Source: Pantoea sp. AS-PWVM4 (GTDB taxonomy: Bacteria; Pseudomonadota; Gammaproteobacteria; Enterobacterales; Enterobacteriaceae). Taken from it: a stretch of 64,000 bases of DNA. Under the pieces are notes generated by a model. That model was not told the DNA's origin. It saw only the letters and a program-made list of their open reading frames with translations, and ran no database searches. This document shows, piece after piece, positions 31,001 to 39,466 of the stretch. The position numbers and the translations under genes are program-made. The stretch is from the NCBI RefSeq assembly GCF_000468095.1, contig NZ_ASZC01000004.1:1-64000 (forward strand), read 5' to 3'. Positions within the stretch are counted from its first letter, which is position 1. Every line of letters starts with the position of its first letter.

Positions 31001-31962
31001 ACCGTAAGTTGCAGGAAGGCAAGGACCTGCATCAGTTGAAGCAGGCGCTGAAAGGCAAAGTACAGGAAACCCTGTCGAAAGTGGCGGATGACGGGCTGGA
31101 GCAGAGCGGCCTGCATATCTGGAGCTTTGGTGATTTGCCACAAAGCTATGAACAGAAGCGGGGCAGTTATCAGGTCAAAGCCTGGCCTGCGCTGGTGGAT
31201 GAAAAAGACAGCGTTGCCATCCGCCTGTTCGACAGTGAACAGGAACAACAAAAGATGATGTGGCGCGGTCAGCGGCGTTTGCTGCTGCTCAATATCCCGT
31301 CACCGATCAAATATCTGCATGAGAAGCTGCCGAACAAAGCCAAGCTCGGTCTGTATTTTAACCCTTACGGCAAAGTGCTGGATCTGATTGATGACTGCAT
31401 CGCCTGTGGCGTGGATAAGCTGATGGGTGAAGCCGGTGGTCCGGCGTGGCAGCAGGAGAATTTCGAGCAGCTACGTGACAAAGTGCGTGCCGAACTGAAT
31501 GAAACGGTGGTCACCATCGCGAAGCAGGTGGAGCAGATTCTGACCTGCGTATTCAATATCAACAAACGCCTGAAGGGCCGGGTGGATATGTCGCTGGCGC
31601 TGGCGTTGGCTGATATCAAAAATCAGATGAATGGCCTGGTATACCGTGGTTTCGTCACCGGCAATGGCTGGCAGCGGCTGGCGGATACCTTACGCTATTT
31701 GCAGGGCATCGAACGCCGTCTGGAGAAGCTGCCGGTGGACCCGCACAGCGATCGGGCGCGGATGTTGAAAGTGCAGGCGGTGGAGCAGGCGTGGCAGAGC
31801 TGGCGTAACAAGCTGCCGCCGCAACGTCAGGATGATGCAGAGGTGCTGGCGATTCGCTGGATGCTGGAAGAATTACGTATCAGCTACTTTGCCCAGCAAC
31901 TGGGCACCCCTTATCCGATTTCGGATAAGCGTATTGTGCAGACTATGGAGCAGATGGGATGA
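28066..31962 (+). CDS. hrpA: ATP-dependent RNA helicase HrpA
   Basis: DEAH-box helicase of 1298 residues (E. coli 1300). Recent work in E. coli links it to resolving stalled ribosomes. Walker A GETGSGKTTQLPK lies near 100-112, DEAHERS near 200 and SAT (ITSATID) near 227. Motif VI reads QRKGRCGR near 392-399. The helicase core is followed by the HA2 and OB-fold regions and a long C-terminal DUF3418 domain. A REP hairpin follows directly after the stop. Confidence 0.97.
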   Translation: MSSSVTSPLAPLWTRLDNLMLRDRQRLQRRLQGATKVKNPEAQQGIATELAAEFTLAEQRVAQRMAATPRITFPENLPVSQKQQAIAEAIRDHQVVIVAGETGSGKTTQLPKICLALGRGVKGLIGHTQPRRLAARTVANRIADELETSLGGCIGYKVRFNDQVSDTTQVKLMTDGILLAEIQQDRLLLQYDTIIIDEAHERSLNIDFLLGYLRELLPRRPDLKVIITSATIDPQRFSRHFHNAPVIEVSGRTFPVEVRYRPVVEEAEDTDRDQLQAIFDAVDELGQESRGDILIFMSGEREIRDTADALMKRDLPHTEILPLYARLSNAEQNRVFQSHSGRRIVLATNVAETSLTVPGIKYVIDPGTARISRYSYRTKVQRLPIEPVSQASANQRKGRCGRVSEGICIRLYSEDDFLSRPEFTDPEILRTNLASVILQMTALGLGDIAAFPFVEAPDKRNIQDGVRLLEELGAITVNEDGHYKLTASGRQLALLPVDPRLARMVLEAQKFGCVREAMIITAALSIQDPRERPVEKQQASDEKHRRFADKESDFLAFVNLWNYLQEQQKALSGNQFRRQCKSDYLNYLRVREWQDIYTQLRQVVREQGMPVNSEPALYREVHCAMLTGLLSHIGQKDAEKQEFTGARNARFSIFPGSGLFKKPPKWTVVAELVETSRLWGRIAARIDPEWIEPLAQHLLKRSYSEPHWEKAQGAVMASEKVTLYGLPIVQARKVNYGQIDPQLSRELFIRHALVEGDWQNRHAFFRSNQKLRSEVEDLEHKSRRRDILVDDETLFAFYDRRIGSEVVSARHFDSWWKKASKENADLLSFDKQMLIKDGAEKVSQLDYPNFWHQGNLKLKLSYQFEPGADADGVTVHIPLPLLNQVEEGGFEWQIPGVRRELVIALIKSLPKPVRRNLVPAPNYAEAFLGRVTALELPLLDALEREFRRMTGVTIDREAWQWDQVPDHLKMTFRVVDEHNRKLQEGKDLHQLKQALKGKVQETLSKVADDGLEQSGLHIWSFGDLPQSYEQKRGSYQVKAWPALVDEKDSVAIRLFDSEQEQQKMMWRGQRRLLLLNIPSPIKYLHEKLPNKAKLGLYFNPYGKVLDLIDDCIACGVDKLMGEAGGPAWQQENFEQLRDKVRAELNETVVTIAKQVEQILTCVFNINKRLKGRVDMSLALALADIKNQMNGLVYRGFVTGNGWQRLADTLRYLQGIERRLEKLPVDPHSDRARMLKVQAVEQAWQSWRNKLPPQRQDDAEVLAIRWMLEELRISYFAQQLGTPYPISDKRIVQTMEQMG

Positions 31963-31967
31963 CCTTC

Positions 31968-31995
31968 GTATCGGCGCGATTTATCGCGCCGATAC
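31968..31995. repeat. REP-like perfect hairpin, locus 4
   Basis: GTATCGGCGCG and CGCGCCGATAC pair around ATTTAT, the only copy whose arms are fully complementary including the GTATC ends. It lies between the convergent hrpA and ydgD genes and could terminate either transcript. Confidence 0.78.
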
Positions 31996-32012
31996 GGGGC
32001 ATTAGCGCAATG

Positions 32013-32819
32013 CTATTGCGCTAATGCTTCCAGCTTGTCCCGGAACGAGGTGACGGCAATCGCACGGTTATCCGCACGATAACGGTCGGCCGGGGCAGGT
32101 GCCGAGCTTTGTACCGCAATCAGCTGCCAGCCATCATCTTTCTTCAGCAACAACGGTGAACCGCTGTCGCCGGGCAGGGTATCGCATTGATGCGATAGCA
32201 CCGCGCGTTGCGCCCAGCCAGTCACCAGGCAATCGCTGTGTGAATACAGCGTATCCAGATGATCTTCCGGGTAACCCGCCTGTGTCACTTTACGACCGGT
32301 GGCTTTCAACGCATCGGTTAAATCGCCGCGTGATCCATCAAACAAGGGAATCGGGGTAATCGCCGAGGGTGGATTGTGCAGAATCACCAAACCGTAATCA
32401 TAAGGGGCGGCGTCAGGCGGGACGATCCAGCCTTCGCCATCGGCTTTTAACTTACGCGCCAGCGACGGTTCGACGCGGGCGTCGATATCATGGATTTCAT
32501 AACGCCAGCCTTTGCTGCCTGCCATAAAACGCAACGCCACCGGTTTATCGAACTTACCGGGCGGGGTGAGCAGGCAATGACCGGCGGTGAGCGCCAGATG
32601 GGCAGAGATCAGCGTCGCGGTGCACAGGTTGCCACTTTCGGTCTCCAGTTGACCAATGGCGTCCCAGGGGGCAGCGCTGACATCGCTGATCGCTTTGCGG
32701 TGATCCTTGCCAAAGAACAGGGTTTTGATGTCATCAGGGCTTGGCCCGTCTTCATCATCGGCATGTGCTGCGAGGTTAAAGCTGAAAATACCAACAAATA
32801 ACAGGATAGCCAGGCGCAT
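32013..32819 (-). CDS. ydgD: Trypsin-like serine protease YdgD, secreted
   Basis: A 268-residue exported protease of the chymotrypsin fold. A signal peptide (about 1-20, ending AAHA) precedes the body. The triad is visible: His in LTAGHC, Asp in PYDYGLVIL and Ser in [10 protein letters not shown]. Cysteines flank the catalytic parts as usual for disulphides. It lies in the ydgD-ydgU-asr order of E. coli. Its stop codon lies in the loop side of a separate hairpin (ATTAGCGCAA with TTGCGCTAAT, 32001-32025). Confidence 0.92.
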   Translation of the reverse strand: MRLAILLFVGIFSFNLAAHADDEDGPSPDDIKTLFFGKDHRKAISDVSAAPWDAIGQLETESGNLCTATLISAHLALTAGHCLLTPPGKFDKPVALRFMAGSKGWRYEIHDIDARVEPSLARKLKADGEGWIVPPDAAPYDYGLVILHNPPSAITPIPLFDGSRGDLTDALKATGRKVTQAGYPEDHLDTLYSHSDCLVTGWAQRAVLSHQCDTLPGDSGSPLLLKKDDGWQLIAVQSSAPAPADRYRADNRAIAVTSFRDKLEALAQ

Positions 32820-32935
32820 AGTTCTCTCAATGGCGAGAATAAGTAGAGGTTTTTGTCATCACGCTTGAGCGATAACTATAGTCGGAGAGCGGTAAAAAAG
32901 GGAGAAATATTGGAATAATCAGCACGCTACAACGA

Positions 32936-33016
32936 CTAAATAAAAAAACTGGCTGCGACAATGCCGCACAGGATCACCACAATCAAAATGATTTCGAAGC
33001 GATAGCGACGCACCAT
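32936..33016 (-). CDS. ydgU: YdgU, single-pass membrane microprotein
   Basis: A 26-residue frame reading MVRRYRFEII then LIVVILCGIVAASFFI. It matches E. coli YdgU in plan (basic arginine-rich start, one hydrophobic helix) and in place, between asr and ydgD on the same strand. GGAG lies 9 nt before the ATG. The function is unknown. It lies after the asr terminator, so it may be made only by readthrough or from its own promoter. Confidence 0.8.
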   Translation of the reverse strand: MVRRYRFEIILIVVILCGIVAASFFI

Positions 33017-33037
33017 ATTCCGCTACTCCAGTAAACA

Positions 33038-33060
33038 AACACCCGGCAGAACCGGGTGTT
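33038..33060. terminator. Terminator downstream of asr
   Basis: AACACCCGG and CCGGGTGTT form a perfect 9-bp stem. On the minus strand TGTTT follows. It separates asr from ydgU. Confidence 0.8.
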
Positions 33061-33099
33061 TTCAATCATTAATGCAAGGTCGGGCGCGCGAAGGCAACC

Positions 33100-33543
33100 T
33101 TATTTAGCGGCTTTTTTGGTCGCTTTTTTGTGGTGCTTTTTAGCAGCCTGAGCTTTCTGTGCAGCTGGTTTAGTTACTTTTTTGTGGTGCTTTTTAGCAG
33201 CCTGGGCTTTCTGTGCAGCCGGTTTGGTTGCTTTTTTGTGGTGCTTTTTAGCAGCCTGGGCTTTCTGTGCAGCTGGTTTGGTTGCTTTTTTGTGGTGCTT
33301 TTTAGCAGCCTGAGCTTTCTGTGCAGCCGGGGCTTTCTTAGCTACTTTTTTGTGCTTCTTGGCAGCCTGAGCTTTCTGAGCAGCGGCTTTCTTGTGTTTG
33401 TGCGTAGTTGCTTTGTGCTTAACCGGTGCAGCAGTAGTGGTTGCAGCAGCAGCCGGAGCCGGAGTAGCAGTGGTTTCAGCTGCGAAAGCTACAGAAGACA
33501 GACCCATAGCAGCGGCGATCACCAGCGCAAATAATTTTTTCAT
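33100..33543 (-). CDS. asr: Acid shock protein Asr, repeat-rich
   Basis: Periplasmic, very basic, intrinsically disordered protein induced by acid. A signal peptide (1-21, [21 protein letters not shown]) precedes an Ala/Thr/Pro segment and then a Lys/His/Ala/Gln body. It contains four copies of an 18-residue unit ([18 protein letters not shown] and variants). At DNA level the period is exactly 54 bp (33129, 33183, 33237, 33291). With 147 residues it is much longer than E. coli Asr (102), the extra length being repeats. An RstA box lies upstream. Confidence 0.93.
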   Translation of the reverse strand: MKKLFALVIAAAMGLSSVAFAAETTATPAPAAAATTTAAPVKHKATTHKHKKAAAQKAQAAKKHKKVAKKAPAAQKAQAAKKHHKKATKPAAQKAQAAKKHHKKATKPAAQKAQAAKKHHKKVTKPAAQKAQAAKKHHKKATKKAAK

Positions 33544-33647
33544 TGCAAATTCCTCGAACTATTTTTTCATGTGTAGCCCACTGCGGGGCCGGTGAAATGA
33601 CTATATGTAATCGCAACAGTTCTTTCCGTGAGGGATTGGTATCGGCG

Positions 33648-33661
33648 TGTAACGGAATGTA
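33648..33661 (-). promoter_or_regulatory. RstA box upstream of asr
   Basis: Read on the minus strand this is TACATTCCGTTACA, one mismatch from the RstA box TACATNTNGTTACA. It lies about 105 bp before the asr start with a CATATAGT -10-like element between them. RstA is known to activate asr in E. coli, and rstBA lie 2 kb away here. Confidence 0.8.
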
Positions 33662-33666
33662 CAAAG

Positions 33667-33732
33667 GTAGCGGCGCGATTTATCGCGCGGGTGTTTATAC
33701 GGCGAAAAAGGCGCGATGAATCGCGCCGCTAC
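33667..33732. repeat. REP-like inverted pair, locus 5
   Basis: Forward unit 33667-33689 and inverted unit 33711-33732 (core variant GCGCGATGAATCGCGC). The pair lies between the asr promoter region and the end of the M32 peptidase gene. Confidence 0.8.
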
Positions 33733-33748
33733 GAAAACGCCGCGCAGT

Positions 33749-35242
33749 TTAATCAGTCAGGTAACGTTGTTCAAGATGCTGACGGAAATAGGCCGGATTT
33801 AAGGTTTCTCCGGTGGCGTTCACCAGTAACTGTTGGGTGGGGAAACGACTGCCGTGTTGCCAGATGTTTTGTTGCAGCCAGTCAAACACCGGTTGCAGCT
33901 CGCCGTGCTGAATCAGCTCGCTAATCTGTGGAAGCGCGCGTTTAACCGCCTGGAACAGTTGAGCGGCATACATTGCGCCCAGGGTGTAAGTCGGGAAGTA
34001 GCCAAAGGCACCGTCTGTCCAGTGAATATCCTGCATGCAACCGTCGCGGTAATTACCCCGGGTGTCGATACCCAGCGACTGCTGCATCTTTTCGTCCCAC
34101 AGCGCCGGAATGTCATCAACTTCAATCTCGCCTTCAATCAATGCGCGTTCGATTTCGTAACGCAGGATGACATGCGCCGGATAGCTCAGTTCATCGGCAT
34201 CGACGCGAATGAAACCAGGCTTCACGCGTTGGGTCAGCCGAATAAAGTTTTCACTGCTCAGGGCAGGTTGATCACCTATCAGGGCAATAACCTGCGGCTG
34301 GATATGCTGGAGAAACTCGCGGCTGCGTCCAAGTTGCATCTCCATAAACAGGCTCTGCGATTCATGCATCGCCGTGGAACGCGCAAGCGCGACCGGCTGG
34401 CCGCGCCACTGCTGCGGCAGGTTTTGCTCATAACGGGCATGACCGGTTTCGTGGATCACCCCCATCATGGCGCTGAGGAAGTCATTCTCGTTGTAGCGCG
34501 TGGTGATACGCACATCTTCGGGTACCCCGCCACAAAACGGGTGAGCGCTGACGTCGAGGCGGCCATGATTAAAATCGAAGCCCAGCGTCGCCATCAGGCT
34601 CAGGCCAAGCTGCTTTTGTGCCTCAATGGCAAAGGGACCAACCGGGGCGAGGGTGGTCTGATGCTGTTGCTTTGCCACCACCTTTTGCAGCAGATCCGGC
34701 AGCCAGCTTTTTAAATCACCAAACGTCTGGTCGAGTTGGGCGCTGGTCATCCCCGGTTCGAACACATCCAGCAGGGCATCGTAGCGCGAGATACCTGACG
34801 CTTCGGCGCGCAGTTGCGCTTCTTCGCGGCTTAATTTCACCACTTCCTTCAGATTGGCGGAGAAACCTTGCCAGTCGTTGGCCGGACGCTGGGTACGCCA
34901 GGCATGTTCGCAGCGTGATCCCGCGAGAGACTTGGCTTCCACCAACGAGGCGGGCAGCAGGGTAGCCTGCTGCCAGGCACGCTGCATTTCCGTCAGGTTT
35001 GCCTGCTCAACATCGTTGAGCGACTCCTGCTGCGCCGCCGCGAACAGGCCACCAAGGCGTTTATCGGTCAGCAGTTCGTGCATAAACACGCTCAGTTCCG
35101 CCATCGCTTCACCCCGGGCACGGCTGCCTCCGGCTGGCATGGCGGTTTGCATATCTACGCCAGCAATGGCACCTAAATGACCAAAACGAGACAGGCGCAG
35201 AAAAGTGCGGCTAAGTTCCTGATAAGCTGAGGACACAGGCAA
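33749..35242 (-). CDS. Metallocarboxypeptidase, M32 (Taq) family
   Basis: Zinc carboxypeptidase of 497 residues that removes C-terminal amino acids from peptides. The zinc motif HETGH lies at 264-268 within MGVIHETGHARYEQ. The family segments DVRITTRYNENDF just before it and HESQSLFMEMQLGRS after it (third zinc ligand Glu) are present. It has no signal peptide, so it is cytoplasmic. It lies directly downstream of rstB on the same strand, eight bases after it, so it is probably read from the rstAB promoter. In E. coli the gene is absent from this place. Confidence 0.93.
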   Translation of the reverse strand: MPVSSAYQELSRTFLRLSRFGHLGAIAGVDMQTAMPAGGSRARGEAMAELSVFMHELLTDKRLGGLFAAAQQESLNDVEQANLTEMQRAWQQATLLPASLVEAKSLAGSRCEHAWRTQRPANDWQGFSANLKEVVKLSREEAQLRAEASGISRYDALLDVFEPGMTSAQLDQTFGDLKSWLPDLLQKVVAKQQHQTTLAPVGPFAIEAQKQLGLSLMATLGFDFNHGRLDVSAHPFCGGVPEDVRITTRYNENDFLSAMMGVIHETGHARYEQNLPQQWRGQPVALARSTAMHESQSLFMEMQLGRSREFLQHIQPQVIALIGDQPALSSENFIRLTQRVKPGFIRVDADELSYPAHVILRYEIERALIEGEIEVDDIPALWDEKMQQSLGIDTRGNYRDGCMQDIHWTDGAFGYFPTYTLGAMYAAQLFQAVKRALPQISELIQHGELQPVFDWLQQNIWQHGSRFPTQQLLVNATGETLNPAYFRQHLEQRYLTD

Positions 35243-35250
35243 ACTCCTTG

Positions 35251-36558
35251 TTAAGTTAAGCGCGAGGGGATTTCCCGCAACGGTAAGTCAACCGGCCAGC
35301 AAAAGCGAACGCTGGCTCCGCCCAGCGGGCTGCTTTCAATGGTGACGTTGCCCTGCAACGCCAGCGCGATGGAGTGGACAATCGCCAGCCCCAGACCACA
35401 ACCCCCGGTGGCGCGATCGCGGCTGGGATCGAGTCGTACAAAGGGTTCAAACACGCGTTCGCGTTCTTCCTGCGGGATGCCGGGGCCATCATCCTCCACC
35501 TGCAAACAACCAACGCTGCCGTCAAACCACAGGCTGACACGCAACCGTGACTGGGCGTAGCGCAGCGCATTGTTGACCAGGTTATCCAGTACGCGTTCCA
35601 TCAAACGGGTGTCGGCAACGCCGTAGTTTTCACGTTGCGGAATGTCGAGATCGATTTGCGCCTGCGGATTGATCGCCTGTACATCTTCAATATGCAGCCG
35701 CAGCCATTCGGCAAGATCGAACGATTTCAGGCTCAGGTCGACCCGAGGGCGGTCAAGACGTGCATAGGTGAGCAACTCTTCAATTAGACTCTCCAGCTGC
35801 CCGATGTCACGATTAAGCGCGGCAGATTCGCTTTCGCTGAGGTTTTCGCTCATCTCCAGGCGGTAACGCAGGCGTACCAGCGGGGTGCGTAATTCGTGGG
35901 CGATGCCGTCAATCAGCTGCTTTTTGCTGGCGACCAGCGTGTTGATGTTATCAGCCATCTGGTTGAAAGCCACGCCGAGACGGAACAGGCTGGAGGTGCT
36001 GTCGAAATGGGTACGTACGTCCAGCTCGCCGCGGCCGAAGCGCTGCGCGGCTTTTTCCAGCCGCAGCATCTCTTTCCAGTGCGGGCGCATCCAGATAAAC
36101 ACCGGCAATGCCAGCGACATGCCGATAAACGCCAGCAGCGCGATATCCAGCAGGCGCATCTGGTGCAGATAAAACAGATAAGGGATCGGGCCGACCGACA
36201 ACACATAGTGGCTGCGCGGGATGTGTTGCAGGAAGGTGTATTGATCGTCGAGCGCGACGATTTCCCCCGCGCGCAACCGCTTCATATTCAGCTCATCAAG
36301 TTCATATTTACTCATTGGCTCGATGTGCAGGTCAAACGAGAGGTTGAGATCGAGACTACGAATGGTTTTGTTCCAGTCATGCGGCGGGATCTCGCGCAAC
36401 TCGCTGCGCATCAGAAACAGTGAGCTGGCCATCAAATCGTTCATCGACTGGCGTCCGGCGCGTTCGGCCGTGAATTTGTACACCAGCCCAACCAGCAGGG
36501 TCATCACCAGAAAACAGACAAACAGCAGCAGATAGAACTGGATAAAGAGCTTTCTCAT
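35251..36558 (-). CDS. rstB: Sensor histidine kinase RstB
   Basis: Inner-membrane sensor kinase of 435 residues. Transmembrane helix 1 (about 8-28), a periplasmic sensor part, helix 2 (about 136-156), HAMP and a dimerisation domain follow in order. The phospho-acceptor His221 is in DGIAHELRTPLV. The ATP-binding part has N box LVNNALRYAQ, DDGPGIP and GGCGLGLAI. Its start overlaps rstA by ATGA (36555-36558). RstB is a PhoP-linked acid and Mg2+ responsive kinase in E. coli. Confidence 0.97.
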   Translation of the reverse strand: MRKLFIQFYLLLFVCFLVMTLLVGLVYKFTAERAGRQSMNDLMASSLFLMRSELREIPPHDWNKTIRSLDLNLSFDLHIEPMSKYELDELNMKRLRAGEIVALDDQYTFLQHIPRSHYVLSVGPIPYLFYLHQMRLLDIALLAFIGMSLALPVFIWMRPHWKEMLRLEKAAQRFGRGELDVRTHFDSTSSLFRLGVAFNQMADNINTLVASKKQLIDGIAHELRTPLVRLRYRLEMSENLSESESAALNRDIGQLESLIEELLTYARLDRPRVDLSLKSFDLAEWLRLHIEDVQAINPQAQIDLDIPQRENYGVADTRLMERVLDNLVNNALRYAQSRLRVSLWFDGSVGCLQVEDDGPGIPQEERERVFEPFVRLDPSRDRATGGCGLGLAIVHSIALALQGNVTIESSPLGGASVRFCWPVDLPLREIPSRLT

Positions 36559-37280
36559 GCGGTTCGGGTATCCCAGGCCTGCGGCGCGAACAGATAACCT
36601 TTGTTACGGATGGTTTTGATGCGAAACGGCTCGGTTGCGCTGTCGTACAATTTTTTGCGCAGGCGCGAAATTGCCACATCAATGCTGCGATCCATCCCGT
36701 CATAGCTGACGCCACGCAGGGTTTGTAACAGCGCATCGCGATTGAGGATCTGTCCGGCGTGGTTCGCCAACTCCCACAGCAGATCGAAATCAGCGGTCGA
36801 CAGGGTGATGTTTTCATCAAACAGCGTGACCTGACGATTCAGCGCATCGATGGTCAGCGAGCCAAAGCGCAACACTTTTTGCGAGCTTTGGACCGCCGGC
36901 GTGATTTCCGGCTGGCCGATATGCGCCTGGCGTAAATGGAGACGCAGGCGTGCCAGCAGCACAGCGGGTGGGGTGGTTTTGAGAATATAGTCGTTGGCAC
37001 CCATTTCCAGCGCCAGAATGTGGTTCATATCGCTATCCAGCGAGGTCAGCAACACAATCGGGCCTTGCCAGCTGGCGCGTAAGTCGCGACACAGGGTCAT
37101 ACCGTCTTTCCCTGGTAACATGATATCCAGCATCACCAGGTCAGGATCCGCAGCGGCAATGGTGGCTTCAGCGCGATCGCCGCGCGTTTCCACGATCACG
37201 TCAATATCATGACGCCCAAGGTAGGCGGCAATCAGTTCGCCGACTTCCGGTTCATCTTCCACATATACAATCTTGTTCAT
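36555..37280 (-). CDS. rstA: Response regulator RstA
   Basis: OmpR/PhoB-type regulator of 241 residues. The receiver domain has the acidic pocket VEDEPE and phospho-acceptor Asp52 in LDIMLPGKDG. The winged helix DNA-binding domain covers about 140-235 (FDLLWELANHAGQILNRDAL). First gene of an rstA-rstB-M32 peptidase unit. Its known target asr lies downstream in the same region with a well-matching RstA box. Confidence 0.97.
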   Translation of the reverse strand: MNKIVYVEDEPEVGELIAAYLGRHDIDVIVETRGDRAEATIAAADPDLVMLDIMLPGKDGMTLCRDLRASWQGPIVLLTSLDSDMNHILALEMGANDYILKTTPPAVLLARLRLHLRQAHIGQPEITPAVQSSQKVLRFGSLTIDALNRQVTLFDENITLSTADFDLLWELANHAGQILNRDALLQTLRGVSYDGMDRSIDVAISRLRKKLYDSATEPFRIKTIRNKGYLFAPQAWDTRTA

Positions 37281-37457
37281 AATCCACTGCGACTGGTGAG
37301 TATGGACAGCAGCATAGCTTTTTCGGCCTTTCAGCTCTATGCTACAGCACGAAATATCCTTTGCTCTCTGGTATCCGCACGGTGAAATGTGCCATTATTA
37401 CCGACGCGTTGTAGCGCAAGGTTCGGAACCGTAATGAAAAACAGGAGGAGTGCGAGG

Positions 37458-37871
37458 GTGTCTGATAAAGAGCTGGCTTCAGCCGGATACAGTGACCGCA
37501 TCTGCTTCAATTACAGTGATTTCCTTTCCGCCTCGTGTAAAAAACGCTGGAGCTTCGTCGACGCTATCTATGGCGTGTTGCCGATTTTCGGCATGGTCAC
37601 CCGTAAATCAGCGCACAGTTTACAGGCCAGCGATGACCATCTGAAAGAATTAGCATTACAAATCATTTCAACCCAGGTCAGTGACGAGATTAACATTGCT
37701 CGCCTGATTACCCTTGCTGAACAGCAGCACATCAGCCGCTTTGATATCCAGTTACCTTATCCGCTGTCGGCGGAGCAGCTTGACGCTATCCATCATGAAT
37801 ACCGTAAGCCGCTCAACCTGACACAGCAGGGCGACCTGCTATGTGTCACCATTCCCGGCAAGCCGCATTAA
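37458..37871 (+). CDS. Conserved-looking hypothetical protein
   Basis: About 137 residues from the GTG at 37458, which has AGGAGG about 9 nt upstream; an in-frame ATG at 37434 lies before that site. The sequence looks soluble and globular (ICFNYSDFLSAS, VDAIYGVLPIFGMVTRKSAH, EINIARLITLAEQQHISRFD, LPYPLSAEQLDAIHHEYRKP). It has two cysteines and no membrane segment. I cannot name the family. Its stop overlaps the convergent ydgI stop by four bases. It is divergent from rstA. Confidence 0.8.
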   Translation: MSDKELASAGYSDRICFNYSDFLSASCKKRWSFVDAIYGVLPIFGMVTRKSAHSLQASDDHLKELALQIISTQVSDEINIARLITLAEQQHISRFDIQLPYPLSAEQLDAIHHEYRKPLNLTQQGDLLCVTIPGKPH

Positions 37872-39259
37872 TTCGCCAGCTGCCACACGGCGGGCAGGGA
37901 CGCGGCCATCAACATCATAATCGCGATACGTTCCAGCTGTGACAGCGCGTTGCTGGCACGGCCGCCACGGCGCGCATAGAGAAACAGCAACACGCCCGGC
38001 GCGTACAGCACCACCGAAAGCAGCAGATGCAGTGGACCAGAGGCGTACAGCAGCCAGATGCCATACAGGCTGGCACCGATGCCGGTCAGCATCAATAACG
38101 GTTTCTGCTGGCCGCGTACCACCTTGATCAGGTAAAGGCCAACCAGCAGATAGGGCACGAGGATCATCTCGGACGCGATGGTCAGCAAGGTATTGTAATC
38201 GGCGCCGGTGACGGCAATCAGAATCAGACAGACCTGAACGCTAGCGTTGGTGAGCCATAGCGATGCCGCAGGCGCGTTGTGGCGATTCTGGCGGGCGATG
38301 CTGCGCGGGAAGGCCCCTTGCTGCGCCGCGAGGAACGGCACTTCGGCTGCCATAATGGTCCAGCTCAGATAAGCGCCGCACACCGAGATAATCAACCCGA
38401 TGGCAATCACCGCGTCACCCCAGTGGCCGATCAGATGCTGCATTAAGCCCGCCATCGAGGGATTGCGCATCTGCGCCAGTTCGGCACGCGGCACCACGCC
38501 AAGCGACAGCAACGTCACCAGCAGATAAACCAGCAGCGCCGCCAGCACTGCCAGCAGGGTGGCGCGTCCGACATCTTTCTTATGGCGGGCGCGAGCTGAC
38601 ACCACCACTGCACCTTCCACGCCGATAAATACCCACAAGGTAATCAGCATGGTCTGCTTCACTTGTTCCCACAGCGGTTTGCCCAGGGCAACGCCAGTGA
38701 AATCGAGACGGAAACGGTCGAGGTTAAACGCCAGCACAGCCAGCACCACAAACAGCAGCAACGGCACCAGTTTACCCAGAGTTGCCAACAGATTGATGCT
38801 GGCTGCCGTCTGCACCCCGCGCAGCACCAGGGCGTGGACCAGCCACAGCAGCACCGATGCACCGAGCATCGCCTGCCAGGTGTTACCGTCACCAAAGACC
38901 ACATGACCCGGACTGTCAGTGAAAAAACTCAGGGCGGAAAAGACAATCACCAGATAGGAGACATTGGCTATCACTGCGCACAGCCAGTAGCCCCACGCCG
39001 AGCAGAAGCCCATCAACTCGCCAAATCCGGCACGCGCATAGGCGAAGATGCCGCCATCCAGTTCCGGTTGCAGACGCGTCAGAAACAGCATCGCCAGTGA
39101 GAGCAACAGAATTCCGACGCCAGTGATTAACCAGCCAATCAGCAATGCCGCAGGACCGGCAACTGCGGCCATATTTTGTGGCAGGCTAAATACCCCTGCG
39201 CCGAGCATTGAACTGAGCACCAGCGCGGTGAGCGCGCTAAGACCTAATTTTTTATCCAA
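37868..39259 (-). CDS. ydgI: Basic amino acid/polyamine antiporter YdgI (ArcD-like)
   Basis: APC-superfamily transporter of 463 residues with about 12 transmembrane helices. The N-terminal signature LSSMLGAGVFSLPQNMA and helix 6 region FIGVEGAVVVSARAR are as in the arginine/ornithine antiporter group. It aligns along its length with E. coli YdgI. The position next to ydgH and pntAB is as in E. coli. Exact substrates are not settled; exchange of arginine with ornithine or agmatine is the family expectation. Confidence 0.94.
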   Translation of the reverse strand: MDKKLGLSALTALVLSSMLGAGVFSLPQNMAAVAGPAALLIGWLITGVGILLLSLAMLFLTRLQPELDGGIFAYARAGFGELMGFCSAWGYWLCAVIANVSYLVIVFSALSFFTDSPGHVVFGDGNTWQAMLGASVLLWLVHALVLRGVQTAASINLLATLGKLVPLLLFVVLAVLAFNLDRFRLDFTGVALGKPLWEQVKQTMLITLWVFIGVEGAVVVSARARHKKDVGRATLLAVLAALLVYLLVTLLSLGVVPRAELAQMRNPSMAGLMQHLIGHWGDAVIAIGLIISVCGAYLSWTIMAAEVPFLAAQQGAFPRSIARQNRHNAPAASLWLTNASVQVCLILIAVTGADYNTLLTIASEMILVPYLLVGLYLIKVVRGQQKPLLMLTGIGASLYGIWLLYASGPLHLLLSVVLYAPGVLLFLYARRGGRASNALSQLERIAIMMLMAASLPAVWQLAN

Positions 39260-39436
39260 AACGCCATTCCTGAACAGCAGAGTCTGCTGGGTAAAAACGA
39301 TTCCGCTGGAGATTAATGCGACGAATTGCCGTCATTAACACGGAATACCCTGAAAATCAGGCGGCAGATTCTACGGAGTGCAACACGGGAAGGCAATGCA
39401 TGATGATGCAGAGATGCTCAGCATTTATGCAAATAG

Positions 39437-39458
39437 CAGGGCGACGGGTGTCGCCCTG
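39437..39458 (-). terminator. Hairpin after ydgH
   Basis: CAGGGCGAC and GTCGCCCTG form a perfect 9-bp stem around GGGT, nine bases after the ydgH stop. The T tail on the minus strand is short (CTATTTGC). Confidence 0.65.
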
Positions 39459-39466
39459 TGGGGAGA

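Noticed and set aside
33123..33338. 54-bp direct repeats as a possible CRISPR or mobile repeat
   Set aside because: They are in-frame codon repeats inside asr and encode an 18-residue unit.
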